From NCBI GenBank assembly GCA_032027085.1, contig JAVSMS010000001.1, forward strand, positions 1,380,332 to 1,444,331: a DNA stretch of 64,000 nucleotides, given 5' to 3'. A model generated the notes under the pieces. That model had not been told where the DNA came from and did not search any database. It saw nothing but the letters and a program-made list of their open reading frames with translations. The number at the start of each line of letters is the position of its first letter. Within the stretch, counting starts at the first letter, position 1. Made by a program: the position numbers and the translations under genes. Of this stretch, positions 1-8,191 are shown piece after piece. The DNA comes from Pseudorhodoplanes sp. (GTDB lineage: Bacteria > Pseudomonadota > Alphaproteobacteria > Rhizobiales > Xanthobacteraceae).

Positions 1-487
1 TCGAACAGGTCGCGAGGCAGGGATCGAGCATCGGCGAAAGAAGGATCTGTCCCGCCAGCAGCGGGGCGCACTGGTCGCGCGCCATCAGCGCCAAGGCCGC
101 GGCGAGATTGCCGCCGGCTTCCTCGCCGGCCACATAGAGCGGCGCCTTCTTGCCAGCCCAGCCGGCGCAGCCGCGGCCGATATGGCTCAGCACTTCGAAG
201 GCCACGTCGAGCGCCTGCGGAAAGCGATGCTGCGGCGCCAGCGGATAATCGACGGAGACGACTACGGCGCCGGCTTCGGCAAGCAGCGTCGACACAGTCC
301 GTCCCGACTCCAGCGATCCGGCGACAAAGGCGCCGCCGTGCAGATGTACGACCACGGGCGTCGTGCGATTCTTGTCGGTCGCGCGATAGACCCGCACACC
401 GATCGGCGCGCCGGCCGGGCCCGGAACCGTTTCGTCGGTCCAGGTCACTGCTTTTGCTGCACCTTCTGTCTGCAGGCTCAGGGTCAT
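1..487 (-). CDS. alpha/beta hydrolase (HSL-like), 3' end outside window, nucleophile Ser replaced
   Basis: The reading frame opens at ATG 487 and runs off the left edge, so the C-terminus is missing. The fold is seen in the oxyanion motif HGGAF near residue 50 and in the block VAGEEAGGNLAAA near residues 119-131, where the family normally has GDSAGG. The nucleophile Ser is replaced by Glu123 (codon 121-119, GAA). Family knowledge says this Ser is required for esterase chemistry, so the protein may be a non-hydrolytic homologue. It is divergent from the LysR gene at 606, a usual regulator-target layout. Family assignment is firm; function is open. Confidence 0.8.
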   Translation of the reverse strand, partial: MTLSLQTEGAAKAVTWTDETVPGPAGAPIGVRVYRATDKNRTTPVVVHLHGGAFVAGSLESGRTVSTLLAEAGAVVVSVDYPLAPQHRFPQALDVAFEVLSHIGRGCAGWAGKKAPLYVAGEEAGGNLAAALALMARDQCAPLLAGQILLSPMLDPCLATCS

Positions 488-605
488 TGCGCTCGGGGAC
501 CTTGCCCCATAGGATATTGCGGCGCAGCACACCTAGGTTAACCGGATATCGGAATAAATAGGCCTGTAATGGCTTCACTATTTCTATACGTGAACAATAG
601 GTCAT

Positions 606-1550
606 ATGCCCGCCTCCAACCGCAATCAGCAAGCCCGGTATGATCAGCTCGGGGCCATGCGCGCCTTCGCCCGAGTGGTGGAGGCTGGCACCTTCACCCG
701 CGCCTCCGACTCGCTGGATATGCCGAAGGCGACCCTCACCAAACTGATCCAGACACTGGAAAGCCACCTGCGGACACGACTGCTGAACCGGACCACCCGC
801 CGGGTCACCGTCACGCCGGACGGGGCCGCCTATTACGAGCGCGTCGTCCAGTTGCTGGCCGATCTCGACGAACTCGACAGCAGCATGGCCCTGTCGCAGG
901 GGAGCCCGAAAGGTCGCCTGCGCATCGACATCAGCGGTTCGCTCGCGCTCCTGGTCGTCATTCCGGCGCTGCCGGATTTCCACGCGCGCTATCCCGATAT
1001 CCAGGTCGACGTGGGCGTCACCGACCGGCCGGTGAATCTGATCGCCGAAAATGTCGATTGCGTCGTGCGCGGCGGCGAGATCACGGACCAGACGCTGATC
1101 GCGCGGCGCATCGCCGAGCTCTCATTCATCACCTGCGCCGCGCCGTCCTATCTTGCGCGCCACGGCGAGCCGCAGCATCCGTCCGATCTCGACAAGGATC
1201 ATCATCACGTCGTCGGCTATTTCAGCGCCGAGACCGGGCGGCACTGGCCCTTCACGTTCAGCCGCAACGGCGAGACGCTCGAAATCCACGGCCGTTACAT
1301 CGCGGCATTCAATGAGGGCAGCGCCTACGTCGCCGCTGCCATTGCCGGCCTCGGCGTGATCCAGGCGCCAGCTTTCATGATTCAACGGCATCTGGACGAT
1401 GGCGCGCTGCACCCGGTGCTGACGCAATGGACGAACGAAGTGATGCCGCTGCACATCGTCTATCCGCCGAACCGGCATCTGAGCACGAAGCTCAGGGTCT
1501 TTGTCGACTGGGTCGCGGAAGTCTTCGCAAAAAGCCTGGCGCGGCGTTAG
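606..1550 (+). CDS. LysR family transcriptional regulator
   Basis: 314 residues, the usual LysR length. An N-terminal winged helix-turn-helix (about residues 17-76, with MRAFARVVEAGTFTRAS followed by the recognition helix MPKATLTKLIQTLE) is followed by a LysR substrate-binding domain (about 100-305). The start is ATG 606 just after an AT-rich spacer. It is divergent from the hydrolase at 487, so it probably controls that gene and itself from the 118-bp gap. Its end is 10 bp from the convergent end of the TPP enzyme gene. The inducer is not predictable. Confidence 0.9.
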   Translation: MPASNRNQQARYDQLGAMRAFARVVEAGTFTRASDSLDMPKATLTKLIQTLESHLRTRLLNRTTRRVTVTPDGAAYYERVVQLLADLDELDSSMALSQGSPKGRLRIDISGSLALLVVIPALPDFHARYPDIQVDVGVTDRPVNLIAENVDCVVRGGEITDQTLIARRIAELSFITCAAPSYLARHGEPQHPSDLDKDHHHVVGYFSAETGRHWPFTFSRNGETLEIHGRYIAAFNEGSAYVAAAIAGLGVIQAPAFMIQRHLDDGALHPVLTQWTNEVMPLHIVYPPNRHLSTKLRVFVDWVAEVFAKSLARR

Positions 1551-1560
1551 CCATTGACGG

Positions 1561-3258
1561 TCAGCCCGGGCTGACCGGCGGCGGCGCCAGCACCTCAATG
1601 TCGGTAACCACGTCGATGACCACCGGACGATCCATCGTCACCGCCCGCTGCAGCGCCGGCGCGAATTCGTTGGGACGTTCCACGCGAATGCCGACCGCGC
1701 CCATGTCTTCCGCAATGCGCGCGAAATTGGTTGGCCGATAGGTCCACAATTCGCGCGCGCGCTCGGTCTGCTCCCCGCCATAAGCGCGGTCGAAGCCGCG
1801 CTTCGACTGATTGCCGCCGCCATTGTTGTTGACCACGGTGACCGAATTGATCTTCCAGCGCACCGCCGTCTCGATCTCGGCGATGTGATACCAGAAGCCG
1901 GCGTCGCCGGTGAACACCACCACCGGCCGCTCCGGCACTGCACATTTGGCGCCGAGCCCGGCGGAAAACGCCCAACCGAGATGTCCGCAACTGCGGATGT
2001 AGCTCTGCGAGGGCTTGCGCAGATCATACATGCCGCCCATCCACATGCCGGCATGTCCGGTATCGACCATGACGATGGCGTCGTCCGGCATGTGTTGCGT
2101 CAGTTCGCTGACCAGTCGCTCGGGCCGGATCGGCACCGCGTCGGACGCAAGCACATCCTTGTACTTCGCGTACCATTCGCGGCAAATCTCCTTCGTCTCT
2201 GCAATCCAGGCTTTGCGATGCGCGGCGCTGCCGCGATCGGCGAGCGCCAGCATGCGCTCCAGCGTGACCTTGCAGTCGCCGTTGATCGCGGCCTGCAGCG
2301 GATAATTGCGGCCGAGCGCCTCGGCATTGATATCGATTTGGATTGCCGGCGTGCCGATCTTCGGCACCGCCCAGAAATGCGTGGTCATGCCGCCGGTTTC
2401 GGTTCCGACAAAGCAGACGAGATCGGCGCGGCTGACCACACGGTTGGCGCTCTCGCGTGAATAGCTGCCGACGACGCCGACCGACAGCGGATGCGCGCCC
2501 GGGATGGAATCCTTGCCGTTGAGCGAAGTGGCAACTGGAATTTGCAGGGCCTCCGCAAGCGCCACCAATTCACGCCCGGCCTGCGAGGCGCGCACGCCCC
2601 CGCCGGCGACAATCACCGGCCGCTCTGCAGCCTGCAGCAGATCAAGCGCCTTGCGCAGGCTCGCCTCATCCGGTGCCGGCCGGAACGGCGGCACGCGGGC
2701 GAACAATTCCTCGACCAGCGGCTCCATCTCCGCTTCCTCGGCGTCGACCTGTCCCTCATTGCCGCGGAATTGCAGATGCACAGGCCCAGGCGTGCCTGAT
2801 ACCGCGACGCGAAAGGCCTGGCGCAGCATGTCGGGAAAGCGCGCAACATCATCGACGGTGGCGTTGAACTTGGTCACCGGCTCGAAAGCCGGCACATCGT
2901 CGATCTCCTGATACACCTTGCGGAATTTCGTTGCCGGATCGCGTCCGCCGGTCATCGCGACCACCGGCGCATGCGCGAGATAGGCGTCGCGCAAGCCGGC
3001 GGCGAGATTGAGCGCGCCGATCACCTGCGCCATGCAGATGCCGGGCTTGCCAGAGGCGCGCGCATAGCCGTCCGCCATATAGGCCGCTGACTTTTCCCCG
3101 TGCGTGTGGATGCGCGCAATATCCGTGCGCTTCTCCATTTCGGCAAAGGTGCGCCTGAGCACGGCCGGCACCATGAAGACATGGGTGACGCCATAGCCCT
3201 TCAGCATGTCGGCGAGCACCTGCGCGCCGGTCATCTTGATGCGATTGTGTCCGAGCAT
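1561..3258 (-). CDS. thiamine pyrophosphate-dependent enzyme, acetolactate synthase-like
   Basis: 565 residues with the three-domain layout of the acetolactate synthase/benzoylformate decarboxylase superfamily. The N-terminal pyrimidine-binding domain has the catalytic Glu in THGEKSAAYMADGYAR. The C-terminal domain has the pyrophosphate motif, GDAGFWY followed about 25 residues later by NNNGG. The reading frame continues upstream to 3408, but that part runs through an intergenic repeat. ATG 3258 has AAGGA about 10 bases ahead and starts the conserved protein. It is third in a leftward series tetR-like, cyclase, TPP enzyme. The substrate is unknown; a decarboxylase or ligase of a 2-oxo acid is likely. 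Confidence 0.85.
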   Translation of the reverse strand: MLGHNRIKMTGAQVLADMLKGYGVTHVFMVPAVLRRTFAEMEKRTDIARIHTHGEKSAAYMADGYARASGKPGICMAQVIGALNLAAGLRDAYLAHAPVVAMTGGRDPATKFRKVYQEIDDVPAFEPVTKFNATVDDVARFPDMLRQAFRVAVSGTPGPVHLQFRGNEGQVDAEEAEMEPLVEELFARVPPFRPAPDEASLRKALDLLQAAERPVIVAGGGVRASQAGRELVALAEALQIPVATSLNGKDSIPGAHPLSVGVVGSYSRESANRVVSRADLVCFVGTETGGMTTHFWAVPKIGTPAIQIDINAEALGRNYPLQAAINGDCKVTLERMLALADRGSAAHRKAWIAETKEICREWYAKYKDVLASDAVPIRPERLVSELTQHMPDDAIVMVDTGHAGMWMGGMYDLRKPSQSYIRSCGHLGWAFSAGLGAKCAVPERPVVVFTGDAGFWYHIAEIETAVRWKINSVTVVNNNGGGNQSKRGFDRAYGGEQTERARELWTYRPTNFARIAEDMGAVGIRVERPNEFAPALQRAVTMDRPVVIDVVTDIEVLAPPPVSPG

Positions 3259-3288
3259 GATGTGATCGTTCCTTGGAGATCGAGCCTC

Positions 3289-3421
3289 TTCTTCCTCTCC
3301 CCGCTTGCGCGGAGCGTCGGGGTGAAGGGCTCTCTCGACTGTCAAGAGCCGTCCTTGTGGCGATGCCCTCTCACCCGACCGCGCTTCGCACGGTCGACCT
3401 CTCCCCACTTGCGGGGAGAGG
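3289..3421. repeat. dispersed palindromic intergenic repeat
   Basis: The spacer between the cyclase and TPP genes holds a perfect 9-bp hairpin CCTCTCCCC/GGGGAGAGG at 3398-3421 and a second, imperfect copy of the same motif near 3293. This resembles the mosaic palindromes scattered through rhizobial genomes. It could act as a processing or attenuation site between the two genes. Confidence 0.6.
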
Positions 3422-3432
3422 GATGTTGAGCG

Positions 3433-4404
3433 TTACTTGATCGCCAGCGGATTGGTCGGCGAACCCACGGCGCCGGTGATCGGCAGCGCCGGCGCCACGA
3501 ACATGAATTCGTAGACCTTGTCCGCCGCGCAATCGTCGGCGAGCTCCTTGAGATTGAATATCTCACCCATGGTCATGCCCATGATCGGAATCGTGATCCA
3601 GTGCCAGGGCTGGGTGATGCCCTCTTCGCTCTGGTTCGGACGCACCTCGCAGCCCCAGGTGTCGCTGGCGAGCGCCGCAAGTTCGGTCTTCTGCACGAAA
3701 TCGAGCGTCTCAAACGCGAAGCCCGGCGCGTCGCCGCCGGGATAGCCGTCCCAGCTTCCCGCCTTCTGGCAGCGCTCCATCATGCCGGTGCGCACGATGA
3801 TATAGTCGCCGCGCTTGAGCGTAACGCCGTGCTTCTTCGCCGTCTCATAGAGATCGTCGTTGGTGATGCCGTAACCGTCGTCGAGCGACTCCACACCCTT
3901 GTAGCGCGCGACATCGAGCAGCACGCCGCGACCGACCATCTTGTTCTTCGTTTTCTCGATGCCGCATTTCTGCGCGCCGGCCGACGTCACTTCGCGGCAG
4001 TCGTAGCCGTTCCACATATAGTTCTCATAAAAGACGTGACCGAGCCCGTCCCATTGCGTGCCGCATTGCAGGGGCATGGTCACCATGTCGTCGGCGGCGC
4101 GGATGCCGCGCTTGTCGAGTACGCCGGAATAGGCATCGGTGCCGGTGCGCAGCATGGTGTGGATCGGGTTGGTGCGTCCCATGCTCGGATATTTGCTCTT
4201 GGCGCCCTGCGGCCCGGTGTGATCGAAATTCAAGGCGAGCGAGATGACCTTGCCTTTGCGCACGAGCTGGGCGGCGGCAATGATATCGTCCGGGCTTGTG
4301 TAATTGAGCGTGCCGATTTCATCGTTGGCGCCCCACTTGCCCCAGTTCTTGTATTTCTCGGCGGCCTCGCTCAAATCCTTGCGCGTCAGCTTGCGAGCGG
4401 TCAT
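3433..4404 (-). CDS. cyclase family protein (kynurenine formamidase-like hydrolase)
   Basis: 323 residues. It matches the metal-dependent cyclase family by its N-terminal WGANDEIGTLNY and by CGTQWDGLGH, the family's metal-binding HxGTHxD-type segment with Cys-Gly-Thr-Gln here. Two starts are possible. ATG 4404 has a strong AAGGAG 8 bases upstream and is chosen. ATG 4431 would give an ATGA overlap with the end of the TetR gene. The family hydrolyses amides or cyclic esters, and the substrate here is unknown. It is probably co-transcribed with the TetR and TPP genes. Confidence 0.85.
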   Translation of the reverse strand: MTARKLTRKDLSEAAEKYKNWGKWGANDEIGTLNYTSPDDIIAAAQLVRKGKVISLALNFDHTGPQGAKSKYPSMGRTNPIHTMLRTGTDAYSGVLDKRGIRAADDMVTMPLQCGTQWDGLGHVFYENYMWNGYDCREVTSAGAQKCGIEKTKNKMVGRGVLLDVARYKGVESLDDGYGITNDDLYETAKKHGVTLKRGDYIIVRTGMMERCQKAGSWDGYPGGDAPGFAFETLDFVQKTELAALASDTWGCEVRPNQSEEGITQPWHWITIPIMGMTMGEIFNLKELADDCAADKVYEFMFVAPALPITGAVGSPTNPLAIK

Positions 4405-4427
4405 TGACTCTACTCCTTGTTCGTTTG

Positions 4428-5237
4428 TCATTCAGGTTGATGTAACGGCGTGGAGCGAAAGCCCGCGACCAGGAACGGGATCATGTGCTGGAGCGCGCGC
4501 TTGACGTTGCCCGGGTCGATGCGCCCACTGGTCAGCGCCTGGATGCGGCCGGAATTCGCCATGGTGTAGAACATCGCACCCAGCATGAAATGAAAGCGCC
4601 ATTCGACATCGGCGCGCGGCACGCCCGGCAAGGCCTTGGCGATGGCCTCGATGAAGGCCTTGCTCGACTTGTCGAAGGCCTTCGAAAGGATTTTGCGTGA
4701 CAGCGTTTCCGGCTCTGTGGCGAGACGCGCGCGCAGCTTGACGAAAGCCGGTCCGCCGAATTGCGGTTGCACGCCCTGCACCAAAGCCGGCCGCAGGAAG
4801 GCGTCGAGAATTTGTTCCAGCGTCGGCGTCGCGCTCTTTTCATAGCAGCGCGCCAATAGCCGCAGCCGCTCCTCCGCAATCGGCGCGGCGCGCTGCGCGA
4901 ACAGCGCCTCCAGCAACCCTTCCTTCGAGCCGAAATGATAGGCGATGGAGGCGAGATTGACCTTGGCTTCCGCAGTGATGGCGCGCAGGCCGACGCCCGA
5001 CATGCCGTGTTCGGCGAACAGGCGTTCGGCGACTTCGAGGATGCGCTCGCGTGCCGAGGGCGCGGCGTCCCCCGCCTCCTGTTTGCGCGGCCGACCAACC
5101 CGCGCAATTTGCAGCCCGGTGCGGCTTCCGCCGCACTTGGCGCCCCGCCGCCGCGGCCCAGCCGCGGCTTTCGGCGTCACTGCTTTTGGTCCGGCCGTTT
5201 TTCGCACGCTTGACGCGCCACCCTCGATTTGAGACAA
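4428..5237 (-). CDS. TetR family transcriptional regulator
   Basis: Up to 269 residues. The TetR helix-turn-helix lies at about 62-108 (ARERILEVAERLFAEHG, then AKVNLASIAYHFGSKEGL), followed by an all-helical ligand domain. The first 55 residues are basic and poorly conserved in appearance. The longest frame begins at TTG 5237 without a good ribosome site, and an internal GTG about 11 codons in is possible, so the start is uncertain. The gene is divergent from the BKACE gene and heads the cyclase/TPP operon. A TetR-like palindrome lies at 5248-5263. Confidence 0.85.
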   Translation of the reverse strand: MSQIEGGASSVRKTAGPKAVTPKAAAGPRRRGAKCGGSRTGLQIARVGRPRKQEAGDAAPSARERILEVAERLFAEHGMSGVGLRAITAEAKVNLASIAYHFGSKEGLLEALFAQRAAPIAEERLRLLARCYEKSATPTLEQILDAFLRPALVQGVQPQFGGPAFVKLRARLATEPETLSRKILSKAFDKSSKAFIEAIAKALPGVPRADVEWRFHFMLGAMFYTMANSGRIQALTSGRIDPGNVKRALQHMIPFLVAGFRSTPLHQPE

Positions 5238-5247
5238 GCGGGAAATT

Positions 5248-5263
5248 AAACAGTCGTTTGTTT
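5248..5263. promoter_or_regulatory. candidate TetR operator
   Basis: AAACA-N6-TGTTT is a perfect 5-bp inverted repeat in a 16-bp site, placed in the short gap between the divergent TetR and BKACE genes. The form resembles operators of TetR regulators of acyl-CoA-type catabolism. Assignment to the adjacent regulator is inferred from position. Confidence 0.55.
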
Positions 5264-5298
5264 GAAGTCAAACCGTGACGAAAGGAAAAAGCCCGGCC

Positions 5299-6192
5299 AT
5301 GGCCGCGACACCCAAGAAAAACAACAAGACCATCCTGACCGTCGCGGTGACCGGCAATCTCACCACCGTCGAGCAGCATCCGGGCCTGCCCTGCACGCCG
5401 GAACAGATCGCAACGGCCTGCCTCGATTCCGCAAAAGCCGGCGCTGCGATCGCGCACATCCATGTGCGCCATCCTGACGGCCGGCCGAGCATGGAAGTGG
5501 CGCATTACCGCGAGGTGATGCAGCGCATCCGCGACGTTAATCCCGATCTGATCATCAATCTGACCACCGGTCCCGGCGGACGCTTTGTGCCGAGCAAGGA
5601 AGACCCGAGGATCGCCGGACCCGGCACCTCGATCCTGCATCCGCTCAAGCGTGTCGAGCACATCGTCGAGCTGAAGCCCGATATCGCCACCCTCGACCTC
5701 AACACCATGTGGTCGGGATCAGCCGCCGTCATCAACACCCCGGAAAACGTGTCGATCATGGCGAAGGAAATCCAGGCCGCCGGCAGCAAGCCGGAACTGG
5801 AAGTGTTCGATTCCGGCGACATCCAGCTCGCCAATGCGCTGCTCGATCAGGGCGTGCTGAAAGGGCCGGCGCTGTTTCAGATCGTCATGGGCGTTCGCTA
5901 CGGTTTCGTCGCAACATCGCAGACATTGGTCTACGCGCATTCGCTGCTGCCGAAGGACGCTACCTGGGCGGCTTTCGCGATCGGACGCTGGGAATTCCCG
6001 ATGCTCACCCAGGCCTGGTGCCTGGGCGGTCATGTCCGTGTGGGATTCGAAGACAACATCTATATCAGCAGGGGCGTGCTTGCCCCGAGCAATGCGGCCC
6101 TGTGCGAAAAGGCCGCGCGGCTGATTGACGACTTGGGCGGAGAGCTCGCGACAGCCAAGGAAGCACGGGAGATCCTGAAGCTCGCGGCCTGA
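5299..6192 (+). CDS. 3-keto-5-aminohexanoate cleavage family enzyme (BKACE, DUF849)
   Basis: 297 residues from ATG 5299 (AAAGGA 13 bases upstream); an in-frame GTG at 5275 is the alternative. The family is Zn-dependent and condenses a beta-keto acid with acetyl-CoA. The metal ligands are visible in HIHVR near residue 50 and in the C-terminal GHVRVGFEDN. Substrate range in this family is wide, so the beta-keto acid is unknown. It is divergent from the TetR gene and followed by a solute receptor gene, which suggests uptake and breakdown of one carboxylic substrate. Confidence 0.9.
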   Translation: MAATPKKNNKTILTVAVTGNLTTVEQHPGLPCTPEQIATACLDSAKAGAAIAHIHVRHPDGRPSMEVAHYREVMQRIRDVNPDLIINLTTGPGGRFVPSKEDPRIAGPGTSILHPLKRVEHIVELKPDIATLDLNTMWSGSAAVINTPENVSIMAKEIQAAGSKPELEVFDSGDIQLANALLDQGVLKGPALFQIVMGVRYGFVATSQTLVYAHSLLPKDATWAAFAIGRWEFPMLTQAWCLGGHVRVGFEDNIYISRGVLAPSNAALCEKAARLIDDLGGELATAKEAREILKLAA

Positions 6193-6313
6193 CCGCGCCA
6201 ACACCTGCAAGCTCGTCCATGAATTCCGGCAAGGTCGGAGTCGGATCGGACGCAAGAAACGCAAGATGCAAGAAACACAAGTCACGCAACGAGGAGAGTC
6301 AAAGGAGGTAAGG

Positions 6314-7294
6314 ATGACACTTCGTCGTCATGTCGCAGCTTTCGTACTGGCCGCAGCGGCCGCTTTTGATTTCATGCCGCAGGCCAGCGCGCAGAAATAT
6401 CCGGATCATCCGGTCAAGGTCGTCGTGCCCTTCGCGGCGGCCGGACCGACCGACGTGATGGCCCGCGTCATCGCGCAGAAGCTGAGCGAGCGGCTCGGCC
6501 AGCAATTCTATGTCGAGAACAAGCCCGGCGCCGGCGGCAATATCGGCACTGCGGAAGTCGCGAAGGCGGACCCTGACGGCTACACCATCGCCTTCGTGTC
6601 ATCCAGCTTCGTCGTCAATCCGAGCCTTTACACCAAGATTCCATTCGATGCCGAGAAGGATTTCATCCCGGTGACGATGGCGGGCGCGACGCCGAATGTT
6701 CTGGTCGTGCATCCCGACGTGCCCGCCAAGTCCGTGAAGGAACTGGTCGCGCTGATCAAGGCCAATCCCGGCAAATATTCCAACTATGCCAATCCTGGCA
6801 TCGGTACGACACCGCAATTGTCGGGCGAGTTGTTCCGTCTGGCGCTCGGCGTCGATCTCACCGGCGTGCCGTTCAAGGGCGCGGGCCCTGCGATCCAGTC
6901 GACCGTCGCCGGCCATACGAACATCGCCTTCACCGCGTTGCCGCCGGCCACGACGCAGATCAAGAATAATCAACTGCGCGCGCTGGCGGTGACGAGCAAG
7001 AAGCGGTCTTCGGCCCTGCCGGATGTACCGACGCTGGATGAACTCGGCATCAAGGACCAGGAAGCCGAAACCATGCAAGGCGTGCTGGTGCCCGCCGGTA
7101 CGCCGAAGCCGATCGTCGATCTGCTGCAAAAAGAGATTGCCGCGATCGTCGCCCTGCCCGATGTCAAATCGAAGATGCAATCGCTTGGCTTCGAGCCGGA
7201 AGGCAACTCGTCCGCCGAATTCACGGCCTATATCAAGGCCGAGATCGCCAAATGGAAAAAGGTGATCGCGGACGCCAAGATCAAGCAGATCTAG
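6314..7294 (+). CDS. Bug family tripartite tricarboxylate transporter substrate-binding protein
   Basis: 326 residues. ATG 6314 follows AAAGGAGG at 6301-6308, and the N-terminus is a clear signal peptide ending near QASA. The mature protein begins YPDHPVKVVVPFAAAGPTD, typical of Bug receptors, with the later KPGAGGNIGT ligand loop. It works in the periplasm as a binding protein, usually for carboxylates. No TctA/TctB membrane genes lie nearby, as is common for expanded Bug families. A rho-independent terminator follows at 7342. Confidence 0.92.
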   Translation: MTLRRHVAAFVLAAAAAFDFMPQASAQKYPDHPVKVVVPFAAAGPTDVMARVIAQKLSERLGQQFYVENKPGAGGNIGTAEVAKADPDGYTIAFVSSSFVVNPSLYTKIPFDAEKDFIPVTMAGATPNVLVVHPDVPAKSVKELVALIKANPGKYSNYANPGIGTTPQLSGELFRLALGVDLTGVPFKGAGPAIQSTVAGHTNIAFTALPPATTQIKNNQLRALAVTSKKRSSALPDVPTLDELGIKDQEAETMQGVLVPAGTPKPIVDLLQKEIAAIVALPDVKSKMQSLGFEPEGNSSAEFTAYIKAEIAKWKKVIADAKIKQI

Positions 7295-7341
7295 GCAGAT
7301 CCGACACCGAGCCAATCCACTTCGTTGCGATTGGCATCCTT

Positions 7342-7370
7342 GAGGCCCGCTTCGACGGGCCTCTTTTTTT
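7342..7370 (+). terminator. rho-independent terminator
   Basis: Perfect 8-bp stem GAGGCCCG/CGGGCCTC with a 6-nt loop followed by seven or more T residues, 48 bp after the Bug gene. It separates the catabolic cluster from the denitrification genes. Confidence 0.9.
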
Positions 7371-7427
7371 GCCGATCGTGAGATGACTTGGCATCCGATC
7401 CAAGGTTTCCGCCCTTTTCTCCAGAAT

Positions 7428-7441
7428 TTGCTGCAGCGCAA
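7428..7441. promoter_or_regulatory. NnrR/FNR-type binding site (TTGC-N6-GCAA)
   Basis: TTGCTGCAGCGCAA fits the FNR/NnrR class with inverted TTGC/GCAA arms. A -10-like GATACA at 7464-7469 lies where a class II (-41.5) site would place it, giving a start near 7476, just ahead of the DUF59 gene. This suggests induction by low oxygen and nitrogen oxides. Confidence 0.55.
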
Positions 7442-7492
7442 CGAATGCTCCTAAAGGTCCCTGGATACACATCCTTAACGGCATCCTTGCGA

Positions 7493-7927
7493 ATGAACCG
7501 AACCACCATGACGTCTGGACATAACTCTGGCTCTCCGGCGGAGCCGCACCCCCAGGCACCGGCCCTGACCGCCGAACCATCGGTTCCGATCGACGGGGGG
7601 TTCATTCCGGCGCTGCGCGAGGTCGTCGATCCGGAAGTCGGCGTGAACATCGTGGATCTGGGACTCGTCTACCGGGCCGAGTGGACAGCCGACGGCATCA
7701 GCGTCCTCATGACCATGACATCGCCAAGCTGTCCCATGGCCGAGATGCTTGTCGACGACGTACGCAACGCGCTGCATCGACAATTCCCGGACGCCGCCGC
7801 GACCGTCGAAATCTGTCGCGATCCGCCCTGGTCTCCGGCCCGCATGACCGAGGCCGGACGCCGCCAACTCGGATGGTCGAGCAGCGACGCGCCGGGGTCT
7901 TTCACGGCAAAGCATGTTTTCACCTGA
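7493..7927 (+). CDS. DUF59 (MIP18/PaaD-like) Fe-S assembly protein
   Basis: 144 residues from ATG 7493; ATG 7508 and a TTG at 7388 are alternatives, none with a clear ribosome site. The DUF59 core is recognisable by REVVDPEVGVNIVDLGLVY and the later TSPSCPMAEML with its conserved Cys. A C-terminal tail with DPPWSPARMTEAGRRQLG is shared with PaaD-like proteins. These proteins help deliver Fe-S clusters to target enzymes. It leads a run with DUF2249 and an NnrS-like gene behind a putative NnrR box, so a role in maturing or repairing metalloproteins under nitrosative stress is plausible. Confidence 0.8.
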   Translation: MNRTTMTSGHNSGSPAEPHPQAPALTAEPSVPIDGGFIPALREVVDPEVGVNIVDLGLVYRAEWTADGISVLMTMTSPSCPMAEMLVDDVRNALHRQFPDAAATVEICRDPPWSPARMTEAGRRQLGWSSSDAPGSFTAKHVFT

Positions 7928-7939
7928 CAAGAGGCACCA

Positions 7940-8191
7940 ATGTCGGACGCAACCGCGCCGTCTCAGGAAACGACAATCGACGTCAGAGTCATTCCCCCGT
8001 TCGAGCGGCACCGTTTGATCTTTGGAACCTTCGATCGGCTCAACAGCGGCGACAGCCTTGTGATCGTCAATGATCACGATCCAAGGCCGCTCTCGCATCA
8101 GTTCGAAGCGAGACACGCCGGCATATTCGCATGGCAATACCTGGAGCAAGGCCCCAATGTCTGGCGCGTCCGCATCAGCCGCACAAGCTGA
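7940..8191 (+). CDS. DUF2249 domain protein
   Basis: 83 residues. The sequence has the DUF2249 (TusA-like fold) pattern: PFERHRLIFGTFDRLNSG, VNDHDPRPL, then an aromatic GxNVWRVRI end. Such proteins often accompany denitrification and haemerythrin genes, with an unproven role in sulfur or Fe-S chemistry. It lies 12 bp after the DUF59 gene and overlaps the following membrane gene by 35 bp, so the three are surely one transcript. Confidence 0.8.
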   Translation: MSDATAPSQETTIDVRVIPPFERHRLIFGTFDRLNSGDSLVIVNDHDPRPLSHQFEARHAGIFAWQYLEQGPNVWRVRISRTS

